A stretch of DNA of 64,000 nucleotides from CADEFQ01 sp035433705 (lineage in GTDB: Bacteria > Pseudomonadota > Gammaproteobacteria > Steroidobacterales > Steroidobacteraceae): the NCBI GenBank assembly GCA_035433705.1, contig DAORVK010000012.1:6810-70809 (forward strand), given 5' to 3'. The position numbers and the translations under genes are program-made. Shown in pieces: positions 25,959 to 35,369 of this stretch. The notes under the pieces are model-generated. The model worked only from the letters and a program-made list of their open reading frames with translations. It searched no databases and was not told where the DNA came from. How positions within the stretch are numbered: the first letter of the stretch is position 1; the number at the start of each line of letters is the position of its first letter.

Positions 25959-27091
25959 GGGGCCCGAGCGTCACTCCGTTCCATGCCGGGGAAATCGGCA
26001 CCCGGGGCGCTGCGCGCCTGCGCGCGGCTCTGCCGTTCATTCCGATGCACTATGGCCAGCCTTCGGCTGGCGCGCCTGCGGCGGCGATCGCCGCCGCACA
26101 CCGGGCCCTCGATCGTGATCCGCTCGGCTATACGGAACTCTTCGAGTTGCGCGAGAAGATCGTTGCGTTTTACGCGGCGACCCACGGTGTCGACGTCAAC
26201 ATTGACCGCGTGCTGCTCACGGCCGGCGCGAGCGCGGCGCTCGTGGCCGCGTACGCCGCGATGTTCCGGCCGGGCGATCGCGTCGCACTGCTGCGCCCCG
26301 GCTACCCGGCGTATCGCAACACGCTCGCCGCGCTACGCCTCGAGCCGGTCGAGATACATTGCGGGCCCGAGCAGGAGTTCCATCCGACGCCCGCGCAGCT
26401 CGAGGCACTGTCGCCGACACCGCAGGGCTTCGTCATCGCGAGTCCGGCGAACCCGACCGGTGCCATGCTCGACTCGCGGCAGCTCGGCGCGCTTCTGACG
26501 ACCTGCCGTGCGCGGGGCATACAGGTGATTTCTGACGAAATCTATCACGGCATCAGTTTCGGCAAGCGGGCGGTGAGTGCGCTCGAGCTCGACTCGCGAG
26601 CCGTCGTGATCAACAGTTTCTCCAAGCTCTATCGTATGCCCGGCTGGCGGCTCGGCTGGATGATCGTGCCACGCGACTGGGCGGCGCAGATCCACTCCTA
26701 TCTCATCAACATGTTCCTGACACCTTCCACACTCGCCCAGCACGCCGCGATCGCCGCGATGGACGAGCACGAGGACCTCGAGCACTGGGTGCGTATCTAT
26801 GAGCGCAACCGCACACGACTGATCGAAGGGCTCGCGGCGCTCGGCATCACGCACATCGTGCCGCCCGATGGCGCGTTCTATCTCTATGCCGACATCGGGC
26901 ACCTCACGCAGGACAGCATGCAGTTCTGCCTGCGCGCGGTCGACGAGACTGGCGTGGGCCTCGCGCCCGGCATCGACTTCGATCCCGTTGAGGGCCACCG
27001 CTTCGTGCGCTTCTCGTTCGCGGTGACCCCCGGGGAAATCGAGCAGGCGCTCGAGCGCCTCGCGGATTGGCTGCCGCATTACCGTGAATAG
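25955..27091 (+). CDS. Class I/II pyridoxal-phosphate aminotransferase
   Basis: A 378-residue fold-type I aminotransferase. It has GASAALVAAYAAMFRPGD, the ASPANPTGAML loop, SDEIYHGISFG and the PLP lysine in NSFSKLYRMPGWRLGW, with the C-terminal Arg in FVRFSFAV. The closest recognisable pattern is the AspC/PatA-like broad aminotransferase group. The start is the ATG overlapping the GNAT stop, with no separate ribosome-binding site. It converges with acvB, 6 bases apart. Confidence 0.85.
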   Translation: MRGPSVTPFHAGEIGTRGAARLRAALPFIPMHYGQPSAGAPAAAIAAAHRALDRDPLGYTELFELREKIVAFYAATHGVDVNIDRVLLTAGASAALVAAYAAMFRPGDRVALLRPGYPAYRNTLAALRLEPVEIHCGPEQEFHPTPAQLEALSPTPQGFVIASPANPTGAMLDSRQLGALLTTCRARGIQVISDEIYHGISFGKRAVSALELDSRAVVINSFSKLYRMPGWRLGWMIVPRDWAAQIHSYLINMFLTPSTLAQHAAIAAMDEHEDLEHWVRIYERNRTRLIEGLAALGITHIVPPDGAFYLYADIGHLTQDSMQFCLRAVDETGVGLAPGIDFDPVEGHRFVRFSFAVTPGEIEQALERLADWLPHYRE

Positions 27092-27097
27092 CGGCGT

Positions 27098-28540
27098 TCA
27101 GGTATCGGCGTAAGCGAGGATTTGCCGCGCGAGCGCCGCGTAGTCACCGTCAAAGTGGTGCCCGCCTTCGAGTTCCAGCACCTTGACGCCGGGCCGGCGC
27201 ACGGCCGGGCACGCCGAGTCTTTTTCATCGGCACCATAAAGACACAACACGCGCGCGCTGCTTCCCATCGCCGCGATTTCCGGTACGGTATGCAGACCGT
27301 CGCCATCACTGCCGGGAATCCAGTCCGAGAGGTGAAACTCGAAGCTCGCTGTCGCGGAAAGGCCAAGGAGGCTGATCGACTGCACGCGCCCGCGTGTTTC
27401 CAGCGTCAGCCGGTTATAGATGAATGGCAAGACGTCGGCGCCGAAAGAGTAACCGATGAGGAGCACTTCGCTCCGTTGCCAGCGTTCCCCGTAGGCGCGT
27501 ACGATGCGATCGAGGTCGCGGGCTGTGTCGCCGGGCGTGCGCGCGTGCCAGAAATACTTCAGGGAGCTCATCGCCACCACCGGAATGCCGCGCGCCGCAA
27601 GCGCACCGGCGACCTCCTGGTCGAGGCCGGTCCAGCCACCGTCGCCGGTGAGCAGCACGGCAAAGCGCTTGCGGTTGTCCGGTGTCGCGGCGAGTGTGGC
27701 GGCTTCCGTGGCGGGCACCTCGATCAACGGCAGGTCTCGCAGCTGCGGCGGCGACGGCGGCGGCCGTACGGCGCCAGCGGTGAGGGCGAGGTGCGCCTGT
27801 TGGAACTGCGGCAGCCAGTTGCGCTCGACGCCGAAGCCATGGCCCACTTTCGGCAAAGAGACAAATTCGCCGTGTCCCGTCGCTGCCACGAACTCGCGCG
27901 TAGCCGCGGGATCGCAGACCTTGTCGACTTCGCCTTGCATCACTATCCAGCGCGTGCGATTCGATGGCGCAGTCCGATAGACGAGGCCCTTCGGCTTCGC
28001 CTCTGTCCCCTGCATCGTGTATTCGAGCCCGCTGCCTCGGCAGGGCTTGCGCACCAGGTCGAGGTCTGGACAGAAACCGAGGCTCAGCACGCCGGCCCAG
28101 GTTCCGGGCGGAGACTGAACCATCACTGCATACGCAAGTGTCGCGCCCGAGGAGTAGCCGGCGAGCACCGGCAGGTGGTACTCGTCGAGCTTCAGGCGCC
28201 GCTGCACGGCGTGTGAGAGCTCTTCGAAGTCTGCAGCGTAGTAGCGGCATTCGTTGTTTGGTGCGTTGATGGCAGTGCGATAAGTGCGCACGTCGAGGCC
28301 GACGACGATCATGCCCTCCTCCACCATGTGTTTCGCCATGCCGACGACACCGAGGTGCCAGCCACCGTCGCCAGAGAGGAAGAGCACGATGCCCGCAGGC
28401 TTCGACTCCGGCCGGTAGACAATGACCTTGCCGAAGCGGCCCATTTCGAAACTCTGTTCGGCGACAGCCGGTGTCGCCCATGCATGAGCACCACAAGTCA
28501 CTGCGGCGAGACTCAGCCACACTACCCACCGGATTTTCAT
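27098..28540 (-). CDS. acvB: AcvB/VirJ family periplasmic lysyl-phosphatidylglycerol hydrolase
   Basis: A 480-residue protein with a signal peptide (MKIRWVVWLSLAAVTCGAHAWA) and two alpha/beta-hydrolase-like halves. The first has LFLSGDGGWHLG and AGYSSGATLAY; the second has LLTGDGGWTGLD, a GYSFGADVLPF nucleophile elbow and EGGHHFDGDY with the catalytic His. This is the AcvB architecture; Agrobacterium AcvB hydrolyses lysyl-phosphatidylglycerol. Its ATG overlaps the stop of the mprF/lpiA gene (ATGA, 28537-28540), as expected if the two make and remove the same lipid. Confidence 0.85.
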   Translation of the reverse strand: MKIRWVVWLSLAAVTCGAHAWATPAVAEQSFEMGRFGKVIVYRPESKPAGIVLFLSGDGGWHLGVVGMAKHMVEEGMIVVGLDVRTYRTAINAPNNECRYYAADFEELSHAVQRRLKLDEYHLPVLAGYSSGATLAYAVMVQSPPGTWAGVLSLGFCPDLDLVRKPCRGSGLEYTMQGTEAKPKGLVYRTAPSNRTRWIVMQGEVDKVCDPAATREFVAATGHGEFVSLPKVGHGFGVERNWLPQFQQAHLALTAGAVRPPPSPPQLRDLPLIEVPATEAATLAATPDNRKRFAVLLTGDGGWTGLDQEVAGALAARGIPVVAMSSLKYFWHARTPGDTARDLDRIVRAYGERWQRSEVLLIGYSFGADVLPFIYNRLTLETRGRVQSISLLGLSATASFEFHLSDWIPGSDGDGLHTVPEIAAMGSSARVLCLYGADEKDSACPAVRRPGVKVLELEGGHHFDGDYAALARQILAYADT

Positions 28541-31128
28541 TTGCTCACGAGCTCCTTCAGGCCGCCGGAGATCAGGGTCGAAACGTCGTAGAGTGCCCGC
28601 GCGAGCTGCAAGCCGCCCGGCGAGGCCAGATAGCGCGGCTCCCATACGGGCAGGAACTTTTCCTTGTAATGACGCAAGCCCTCAAAGTTGTAGAACGACT
28701 CACCGTGGCGATAGAGGAAGCCGCCCATGCGATGCCACAGCGGTGCCAGCGCGCGCGATTCGAGCCCCGAGAGCGGCGCCATGCCGAGGTTGAACCAGCG
28801 ATATCCCTGCGCGCGACCCCACAACATCAGCTCAATGAGCAGGTAGTCCATCGCACCCCCCGGTGCATCGCGGCCGAAGCGCATCAGGTCGATCGACAGT
28901 TCCTCGCGCGTCGCGGTCGGCCACAGGTTTGCAAACGCAACGACGCTGCCCTCGAGACGCACGATCGCGATTGCGAACTGGCGCAGGTAGTCTTCGCTGA
29001 ATGCACCGACCGAAAACCCCTTCTCGGCGGTAGCCTTTTCTTCCAGCCACGCATCCGAAATCGCGCGCAGGCGCGCCAGCAGCGGTTCGTCGCCCGGCGG
29101 CACAACCTCGAAAGTGGCGCCCGCGCGCTCCGCACGCCTGCGCGCCTGGCGCAGTTCGGCGCGTGCGCTGCCGTCGAGGGCGAACTCCGCGAGGGGAATG
29201 CGCGCCTCTTCGCCGAGCTTGACCAGCGAGAGCCCGAGATCGACATAGAGGGGCAGGCTCGCAGCACCGACCTGATAGAAGACTGTCCGTCCGCCGCGCC
29301 GATCGACGAGTTCACGAAATGCCCAGACGAGCTCCTGCTGCTGCGAGCCCGTTCCAACCGGATCGCCGAGCGCGATCCAGCTGTGGCCCGATACCTGATA
29401 CATCAGGAATGCGTCGCCGTCGCCGTGAAACAGTACGCGCTTGTCGCCGGCGAGTACGGCGTTCGCGAGGCTCGCGTCCGCCTGCGCGAGCGCCGCAGCG
29501 ATGCGCGCTGCGTCCGGCGCCTCCGGCACATGCGGCTCTGCCGGCGCCGGCCGCAGCAGATTCGCCGCCACGAGCCCCGCGAGCACGACGACCACGGCGA
29601 GCGAGGCGCGCAATATCCGCGGTGCATCGCCGTGCATCGCGAAAGTCCACCACAGCTCGTTCGAGTAGGGCACGTGGCGGTTGGCGAGAAAGCCGATCCA
29701 CACCGACAGCACAACGATGATCCCGGTGCTCGCGAGCCAGCCCGGCGTGAAGCGCTGGCTCATGATGGAAGCTGGGCGATAGAACGCTGTGGCCGAGAGC
29801 AAAGTGACCAGCAGCACGACGGCGAGGTAAGACGCCTCCTCGAAATCGAAACCCTTGAGCAACGACGCGGCGACGCCGGCGACGAGCAGCCATGCGGTCA
29901 GGTACCAGGCGGCGCGCAGGCGACGGAACAGACCGCGTGCGAGGACGAGGAGGCCGACCCCGATAACGCTCCCTGCGAGATGCGACAGCTCGAGCAGCGG
30001 CAGCGGCACGATGCGGCGAATCTCGCGGATTCGGCCGTCGAGCGCCGGTGTCGCCCCCGAGACCAGCAGAACGGCGCCCGCGACGAACACGAGGACACCG
30101 ATCAACTGCGGCGCGATGGGCAGCAGGAGCGGTGTAATCCACCCGCCCGCCGCGCGCCGCATGTGCGCGAGCCGCAAGCGCTGCAGATACAGCTCGTGCA
30201 GCAGGAGCGCCGTCGCGGCAAGCGCGAGCGGCGCCAGATAGTAGAGGCCGCGCCAGGCGAGCAGCGCGCCGAGCAGCTCCGGTGGCGGCGCGTGGGGCAG
30301 CGCGAGCAACAGGATCGTTTCGAATACACCTAGACCGCCCGGAACCTGGCTCACGATGCCGCCCACGACTGCAATCGCGTAGATGCCGGCGAACGTCGGG
30401 AAATCGATCGCGGCCGACTGCGGCAACAGCACCCAGAGTACCGCGGCTGACGCGGACAGGTCTGCGACTCCGACAGCGAGCTGCGCGCTGGCCAGACGCG
30501 CCCCGGGCGGGCGCACCTCCCACGGGCCGATAGCGAGCGGCCGCCGAGCGAGCGACGCCCACGCCACATAGGTTGCGACGAGCCCGAGCAGCACGACGCC
30601 GAACAACTGCGACCAGATGTGACCGAGGTGCAGCGCCGTCGTGCCCGGCACGGCGTAGAGTGCCGCCACTCCGCCGAGCACACCGAGACCGAGCGCAGTG
30701 GTCAACGCACAGAAAGTCGCAATCGTCGCGACGTCGATGGCGGTGAGCCCCTGCGTCGAGTAGATGCGATAGCGCACCGCCGTACCCGTGAAAGCCGCGA
30801 GACTCAGGTTGTGACCGAATGCGTACGCAATGAACGACGTCAGCGCAATGCGCGGATACGGTACCGGCTTGCCGACGTAGCGCACGCCGAGTGCGTCATA
30901 GCACGTGAGCAGCAGATAGCTCGACAGGGTGAAGACCGCGGCTGCAACCATTGCCGGTGCGGGGATCTGTCGCAGCTCCACCACGATGTCCCGCAGGTGG
31001 TAGTGCTCGAGCACATGGTGCAGTACCGCGATGACGAGCGCGAACGCGAGCACGGATACCGCCGGCGCGATCCACTTGCGCCATACGACCGTAGTGTCGA
31101 TGGCGGCGGCGCCCTCTGCAGGAGACAT
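28537..31128 (-). CDS. mprF: Lysyl-phosphatidylglycerol synthase/flippase MprF (LpiA)
   Basis: An 863-residue membrane enzyme. About 14 hydrophobic segments fill the first 530 residues, including the flippase-like VSQVPGGLGVFETILLLAL. A soluble C-terminal DUF2156 domain follows (WIALGDPVGTG, FYQVGAASLPLYVDLGL, GGAMDYLLIELMLWG, WFNLGMAPLSG). It transfers lysine from Lys-tRNA to phosphatidylglycerol and flips the product, which lowers the negative charge of the membrane. It is coupled to acvB downstream. Confidence 0.93.
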   Translation of the reverse strand: MSPAEGAAAIDTTVVWRKWIAPAVSVLAFALVIAVLHHVLEHYHLRDIVVELRQIPAPAMVAAAVFTLSSYLLLTCYDALGVRYVGKPVPYPRIALTSFIAYAFGHNLSLAAFTGTAVRYRIYSTQGLTAIDVATIATFCALTTALGLGVLGGVAALYAVPGTTALHLGHIWSQLFGVVLLGLVATYVAWASLARRPLAIGPWEVRPPGARLASAQLAVGVADLSASAAVLWVLLPQSAAIDFPTFAGIYAIAVVGGIVSQVPGGLGVFETILLLALPHAPPPELLGALLAWRGLYYLAPLALAATALLLHELYLQRLRLAHMRRAAGGWITPLLLPIAPQLIGVLVFVAGAVLLVSGATPALDGRIREIRRIVPLPLLELSHLAGSVIGVGLLVLARGLFRRLRAAWYLTAWLLVAGVAASLLKGFDFEEASYLAVVLLVTLLSATAFYRPASIMSQRFTPGWLASTGIIVVLSVWIGFLANRHVPYSNELWWTFAMHGDAPRILRASLAVVVVLAGLVAANLLRPAPAEPHVPEAPDAARIAAALAQADASLANAVLAGDKRVLFHGDGDAFLMYQVSGHSWIALGDPVGTGSQQQELVWAFRELVDRRGGRTVFYQVGAASLPLYVDLGLSLVKLGEEARIPLAEFALDGSARAELRQARRRAERAGATFEVVPPGDEPLLARLRAISDAWLEEKATAEKGFSVGAFSEDYLRQFAIAIVRLEGSVVAFANLWPTATREELSIDLMRFGRDAPGGAMDYLLIELMLWGRAQGYRWFNLGMAPLSGLESRALAPLWHRMGGFLYRHGESFYNFEGLRHYKEKFLPVWEPRYLASPGGLQLARALYDVSTLISGGLKELVSK

Positions 31129-31257
31129 GGTCGTTGAGCGTACGGCAAACCGTGCAGTCGCACCTTAAATTTCTGTAATGACCCGAACCGCGATACCGGC
31201 CGGAGTTCCAATGACAAGTGCGGCGAGAGTGTCCGGATGCCGCGTTGGAGGTGTGTC

Positions 31258-31734
31258 ATGTCGAAGCGATCCTTGATCCTTCCCGTCGCTGCCGTGGCGA
31301 TCGCGCTTGGCGGCTGCGCCACGTCGGGGCACGGCTACGGTGAGACGCGCCGCGGGGGCGAGCATGTCGACTTCGCCTGGACTTCGAGCGGCGCGCACGA
31401 GGGCACCATGACCGCAACGCTCGCCGACGGCATTGCCTACAGCGGCCCATACTTCCAGATCACGCGCGATTCGACGGTCGAGCGCCTCACGCCGCTCTGG
31501 TATGGCTGGCGCGGTGCGTGGCGCGGCTGGCCCTACTGGGGACCTGAACCGGGTCTCGCCTTTGTGACCCACTACTCCGGCAAGGTCGTCGCGAATCTGG
31601 TCGGGCCGAATGACAGGCACATGCGGTGCCATTTCCGGTTGAAGCACCCCTCCTCAGAGATGGCCGGTGGCGGGGTCGGCAAGTGCCAGTTCGCAGACGG
31701 CGAGACGATCGACGCCCAGTTCCCCGCCGCCTGA
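31258..31734 (+). CDS. Small hypothetical lipoprotein
   Basis: A 158-residue protein with a lipoprotein signal (MSKRSLILPVAAVAIALGGC, Cys20). GGAGGT lies a few bases before the ATG at 31258. The mature part has a Trp/Gly/Tyr-rich middle (TPLWYGWRGAWRGWPYWGP) and a C-terminal strand-rich region with two Cys (RCHFRL, GKCQF) that could pair. I do not recognise a named family. It lies 9 bases before another small envelope protein and is divergent from mprF, so an envelope role is possible. Confidence 0.7.
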   Translation: MSKRSLILPVAAVAIALGGCATSGHGYGETRRGGEHVDFAWTSSGAHEGTMTATLADGIAYSGPYFQITRDSTVERLTPLWYGWRGAWRGWPYWGPEPGLAFVTHYSGKVVANLVGPNDRHMRCHFRLKHPSSEMAGGGVGKCQFADGETIDAQFPAA

Positions 31735-31743
31735 GGGCTCCAC

Positions 31744-32100
31744 ATGTATGCCATAGCCCGCCTGATCGCGGCTGCCGCCGCCGGCGCCATCGTCGTCTTC
31801 GCGTTTTTCGTCTTCCTGAAACCCGTAAAGGTGACGCCGCCCGCCGAGGATGCGCTCGTGCAGCATGTCGACCTGACGCGCATCGTGTCCTTCACCGACG
31901 TCGATTCGAGGACTTTCGACGTCGTGGACGACGCGGGCAGGCACTACAGGATGGCGTTCACCGAAGCCTGTCCAGGCCTTGCGCAGGCGAAAACATTTTC
32001 ACTGGTCACCGAGGACTATCGCGACCTCGACCGATTCACCGGCATCGCCGTGAACGGGCGGGTTTGCACCTTCAGGGATTTCTCGCCGTGGAGCCGTTGA
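31744..32100 (+). CDS. Small hypothetical exported/anchored protein (possibly DUF6491-like)
   Basis: A 118-residue protein with an N-terminal membrane segment (residues 5-25, ARLIAAAAAGAIVVFAFFVF) and a soluble tail with two Cys (EACPGLA, RVCTFRDF) separated by about 30 residues. The tail recalls small DUF6491-type proteins, but I am not sure. It is 9 bases downstream of the lipoprotein gene and probably cotranscribed with it. Confidence 0.6.
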   Translation: MYAIARLIAAAAAGAIVVFAFFVFLKPVKVTPPAEDALVQHVDLTRIVSFTDVDSRTFDVVDDAGRHYRMAFTEACPGLAQAKTFSLVTEDYRDLDRFTGIAVNGRVCTFRDFSPWSR

Positions 32101-32284
32101 TGCGGCACCCTGCGACCCGATGGCCAGAGGCATCGGCTCGGCGGTGCGCGCAGGGTGCCCGCTGCACTTTCCTGACACGCGCGGCAGCGACTCTTCGATC
32201 GATTCGACGAAGCGCATTCCCGGCGCGATAGACCGTTCGTCCGCCATCAGTGCGCCTCTCCGTTGAACGCTATTGTTCACGGCA

Positions 32285-32422
32285 ATGAGAGCGGTCGCGG
32301 CGATCCTCCCGCTGTTCTTGCTGGCTTCGGCCGCGGAGGGGCAGAGTACATCTCACGGCGATGCCGCACGCGCCGTCGTCCATGACGGCGGTTTCGATGG
32401 TCGCCCTTTCGCGCTACATTGA
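32285..32422 (+). CDS. Possible 45-residue secreted peptide
   Basis: A short frame from ATG 32285 with a signal-peptide-like start (MRAVAAILPLFLLASAAEGQ) and a polar tail of about 25 residues. It ends 13 bases before the next gene. The ribosome-binding site is weak and the tail matches nothing I know, so it may be chance. It occupies part of the otherwise empty 335-base gap 32101-32435, where I see nothing else. Confidence 0.25.
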   Translation: MRAVAAILPLFLLASAAEGQSTSHGDAARAVVHDGGFDGRPFALH

Positions 32423-32435
32423 AGGGACTTTCGTC

Positions 32436-33524
32436 ATGCGCAGTCGCCGCGACATCATTCGGCTCGGACTCGGAGCTACCGCCGTGGCGACGTTCCACCG
32501 CGCACTCGCTGCGGAGCGTGCCCCGAGAACGCTGCTCATCCTCGGAGGCACGGGCTTTCTCGGTCCCCACCTGACCACCCGCGCGCTCGGGCGTGGCTGG
32601 CAAGTGACACATTTCAACCGAGGCAAGCGGGACGCGGACGGTGTCCCCGGCGTTGAAACGCTGCACGGCGATCGCAAGGGTCAGATCGAAACGCTGCGCG
32701 ATCGCAAGTGGGACGCCGTCATCGACAACACGGGCTACATTCCGAAGTACGTCAAGCAGTCCGCGGAGTTGCTGGCGCCAAACGTCGGCTACTGCCTTTT
32801 CGTGTCGAGCATTTCGGCCTACGCGGGCTTTACAGCACCGAACGACGAGGCCTCGCCGACCAGCAAGCTCGCGGACATCGAGGAAGAGAAGGTCACCAAC
32901 GAGACCTACGGCCCGATGAAGGCGCTATGCGAGACCTACACAATGGGAGCCTTCACCGATCGAGCGTGCGTCGTGCGTCCAGGCTACATCGTCGGGCCCC
33001 TCGATCCCACCGACCGATTCACCTATTGGCCGGTGCGCGCTGCGCGCGGCGGGGAAATGCTCGGGCCCGGCACGCCACAGGATCCGATCCAGATCATCGA
33101 TGTGCGCGATCTCACGGCGTGGATGCTGCGGCTCGTCGATGATCGCGCGACCGGCTACTACAATGCCGTGACGCGACCGCGCGAGTACACAATTGGCGAC
33201 CTCGTGCGCGCAAGCCTCGAGGCCTCACCGGGAAGCGGCACGAAAGTGACCTGGGTTCCCGAGAGTTTCCTTTTGAATCGGTGGAAGTCCGAAGAAGTGG
33301 ACATGCCGCCATGGTCCCCGATGGGCGGCGAATCTGCGGGCGCGTCACTTACCTCAAGTGATCGCGCACGAGCCGCGGGGCTTAGGACACGGCTCCTGTC
33401 GGAAACGGTGCGCGATACGCTTGCGTGGTTTCGGACCCTGCCTGAAGAGCGTCAGGCGAACCTCAAGGCCGGCATCCATCCAGCGGTTGAAGCCGCCACC
33501 CTCGAGGCGTGGCATGGAAGATAA
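32436..33524 (+). CDS. NAD-dependent epimerase/dehydratase-like protein with Tat-type leader
   Basis: A 362-residue short-chain-type protein of the extended SDR/epimerase fold. Its first 30 residues (MRSRRDIIRLGLGATAVATF) carry a twin-arginine motif SRRDII followed by a hydrophobic stretch. Then come the Rossmann loop LLILGGTGFLGPHLT and the SSISAYAGF active-site Ser region; the usual YxxxK is replaced by a YGPMKALCE arrangement, where Tyr and Lys are three residues apart. Export by Tat would suit a protein that folds with its cofactor. The substrate is unknown. AAGGGA precedes the start by about 8 bases. Confidence 0.8.
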   Translation: MRSRRDIIRLGLGATAVATFHRALAAERAPRTLLILGGTGFLGPHLTTRALGRGWQVTHFNRGKRDADGVPGVETLHGDRKGQIETLRDRKWDAVIDNTGYIPKYVKQSAELLAPNVGYCLFVSSISAYAGFTAPNDEASPTSKLADIEEEKVTNETYGPMKALCETYTMGAFTDRACVVRPGYIVGPLDPTDRFTYWPVRAARGGEMLGPGTPQDPIQIIDVRDLTAWMLRLVDDRATGYYNAVTRPREYTIGDLVRASLEASPGSGTKVTWVPESFLLNRWKSEEVDMPPWSPMGGESAGASLTSSDRARAAGLRTRLLSETVRDTLAWFRTLPEERQANLKAGIHPAVEAATLEAWHGR

Positions 33525-33528
33525 GCAT

Positions 33529-33601
33529 TGGTGCCGGGTTTTCGGTTATTCGGTTATTTGACCGAAGCGCAAATAACCGAATAACCGAAAACCCGGCACC
33601 A
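33529..33601. repeat. Long palindromic repeat, copy B
   Basis: The arms 33529-33559 and 33571-33601 are 31-base perfect inverted repeats around the 11-base spacer GACCGAAGCGC. The first 30 bases of the arm equal copy A, including the double CGGTTATT. It begins 4 bases after the epimerase-like gene and ends 31 bases before the next one, which is on the same strand. I see no target-site duplication in the flanks. Confidence 0.9.
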
Positions 33602-33632
33602 CTTCGGTCCCTTCGGGCATACTGGCCCGGAC

Positions 33633-34025
33633 ATGCGCTGCTCGCCGATCGCCAGATACCTGTCCCTGCTCGCCATCGCGCTACTCCTCATGCGGGTGGG
33701 CGAGGCGCATCTGCATCTGTGCCTCGACGGGCTGGACCGCGCTGCGGTCATGCATGTCGACGACGCCCCGACGCACAACGGCGCGCAATCATCCATTGAC
33801 GGCCACAGCGATATCGACGTCGATCTGTCGGCTCTGCCTTGGGTCAAGAATGCCGCCGCAGATGACCAATCGCTCGCGGTGCCCGGTCTGTTCGTGCTGA
33901 CGGCCTGGCTGCTCGCCCTGCTCCTGCCGGCACTGAAAACCATTGTCCTTCCCGCACAGCTTCGCCTGCCTGTCCCCGATCCTGTACTGAGTCTGCGCCC
34001 GCCGCTGCGCGGACCACCTCGCTGA
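33633..34025 (+). CDS. His-rich small membrane protein preceding czcCBA (CzcI-like position)
   Basis: A 130-residue protein. An N-terminal signal/anchor (ARYLSLLAIALLLMRVGEAH) is followed by a periplasmic stretch with clustered metal-ligand residues (HLHLCLDG, MHVDDAPTHN, DGHSDIDVD). A second hydrophobic segment lies at about 90-110 and the C-terminus is Pro/Arg-rich. It lies 69 bases before czcC. Small proteins in this position (CzcI in Cupriavidus) modulate metal efflux; homology to CzcI itself is not evident. Confidence 0.65.
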   Translation: MRCSPIARYLSLLAIALLLMRVGEAHLHLCLDGLDRAAVMHVDDAPTHNGAQSSIDGHSDIDVDLSALPWVKNAAADDQSLAVPGLFVLTAWLLALLLPALKTIVLPAQLRLPVPDPVLSLRPPLRGPPR

Positions 34026-34094
34026 CAACCTCCCAGCGCCTGTAGCCAGTTGATCTGTACGCGCCCGCAAGTGCGTGCAGCAGGAGGTTTTCCG

Positions 34095-35357
34095 ATGTCC
34101 CCGATTCTTGCGCGCGCGTGCATCGCGTGCGCCCTCGTCATATCCGGCAGCTGGGCCTGTGCCCGCGGCGGCGAATTGACTCTCGCCGATGCGCTGGACG
34201 CCGCGCTGCGCAACCATCCAGACTTGCGCGCGAGTGCGTTCGAGCTGAGCGCCGCGCAGGCTCGCAGCGTGCAGGCAAATCTGCGACCAAACCCTGAGCT
34301 TGCCCTCGAGCTCGAAAACTTCGGCGGCAGTGGCGAAGCCAGTGACACCGGGGCGCTCGAGACCACGCTGAGTCTGAGCCAGGTCCTGGAGCTCGGTGGC
34401 CGACGCGCTCTGCGACGCAACTCCGCCGCGGCAGGTCTCGAGGTCGCAAGCATCGAGCAGCAGGCGCGCGAGCTCGATGTACTTGCGGAAGTTGCGGCAC
34501 GGTTCATCGACGTCGTCGCAAGCCAGGAGCAGGAGCAACTGGCAGTCGAGTCGGTGCGTCTCGCGCAATTCACGCTCGACTCGATCGACGGGCGCGTCGC
34601 GGCCGGGCGATCGCCGCTCGCCGAGCAAAGCCGCGCGCGGATCGCGCTCACCCGCGCTCGCATCGAGCGGCGCCAGGCCGCGAGCGAATTGGGCACCGCC
34701 CGCCATGTGCTCGCCGCGTCATGGGGCAGCCCGGAGCCGGACTTCACAACGGCACGGGCCGCGCTCTTCGAGTTGCGCGCAGTCGACCCCGTGCAGACTC
34801 TGATCGACCGCCTCGACGCATCGCCGGATTTGGCGCGCTACGCGTCGGAGGCGCGCCTGCGCGAAGCTGAATTGCGTCTGGCACGAGTGCAGGCGCGGCC
34901 GAATCTCGCAGTCAGCCTCGGGCTGCGCCGCCTCGAGGAGACCGGCGACACCGCGCTCGTCGCGGGCATCTCGCTCCCGCTTGCCTTCAGTGACCGGAAT
35001 CAAGCTGCGATTCGCGAGGCGCAGGTGCGACTCGATCAGACCGGCGCCCTTGCCGCTGCGGCGCGCGTCCGGGCACGTGCGAGCCTGCTCGCCCTGTATC
35101 AGCAGGTGAGCGCCGATCGGGAACGCGTGGAAACGCTGCGCAAGGAGGCGTTGCCGCAGGCGCAGCTCGCGCTCGAGCAGACCCGCGGTGGGTACGAGCG
35201 CGGCCGGTTCTCCTTCCTCGACCTGATCACCGCCCAGGAAGAGTTGCTGGCACTGCGAGGTGCGGCGATCGATGCCGCCGCTGACTACCACCGCCTTCTG
35301 GCGCAGATCGAGCGACTCACGGGCGTCGCTGCGATTCGCCCGACCACCACGCCCTGA
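34095..35357 (+). CDS. czcC: Outer-membrane efflux factor of heavy-metal RND system
   Basis: A TolC-family protein of 420 residues. A signal peptide of about 30 residues precedes ELTLADALDAALRNHPDLRA, the typical start of the first OEP repeat. Long Ala/Arg/Glu-rich helices (coiled coil) make up both halves, with the second repeat near residue 240. AGGAGG is 7 bases before the ATG at 34095. It forms the outer-membrane duct of the CzcABC complex and is followed by czcB after 12 bases. Confidence 0.87.
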   Translation: MSPILARACIACALVISGSWACARGGELTLADALDAALRNHPDLRASAFELSAAQARSVQANLRPNPELALELENFGGSGEASDTGALETTLSLSQVLELGGRRALRRNSAAAGLEVASIEQQARELDVLAEVAARFIDVVASQEQEQLAVESVRLAQFTLDSIDGRVAAGRSPLAEQSRARIALTRARIERRQAASELGTARHVLAASWGSPEPDFTTARAALFELRAVDPVQTLIDRLDASPDLARYASEARLREAELRLARVQARPNLAVSLGLRRLEETGDTALVAGISLPLAFSDRNQAAIREAQVRLDQTGALAAAARVRARASLLALYQQVSADRERVETLRKEALPQAQLALEQTRGGYERGRFSFLDLITAQEELLALRGAAIDAAADYHRLLAQIERLTGVAAIRPTTTP

Positions 35358-35369
35358 AACGGGATTTCC

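Noticed and set aside
31999..32280. A 93-codon minus-strand frame in the gap after the small envelope proteins
   Set aside because: It has no ribosome-binding site or recognisable sequence, and it overlaps the end of the plus-strand gene ending at 32100.
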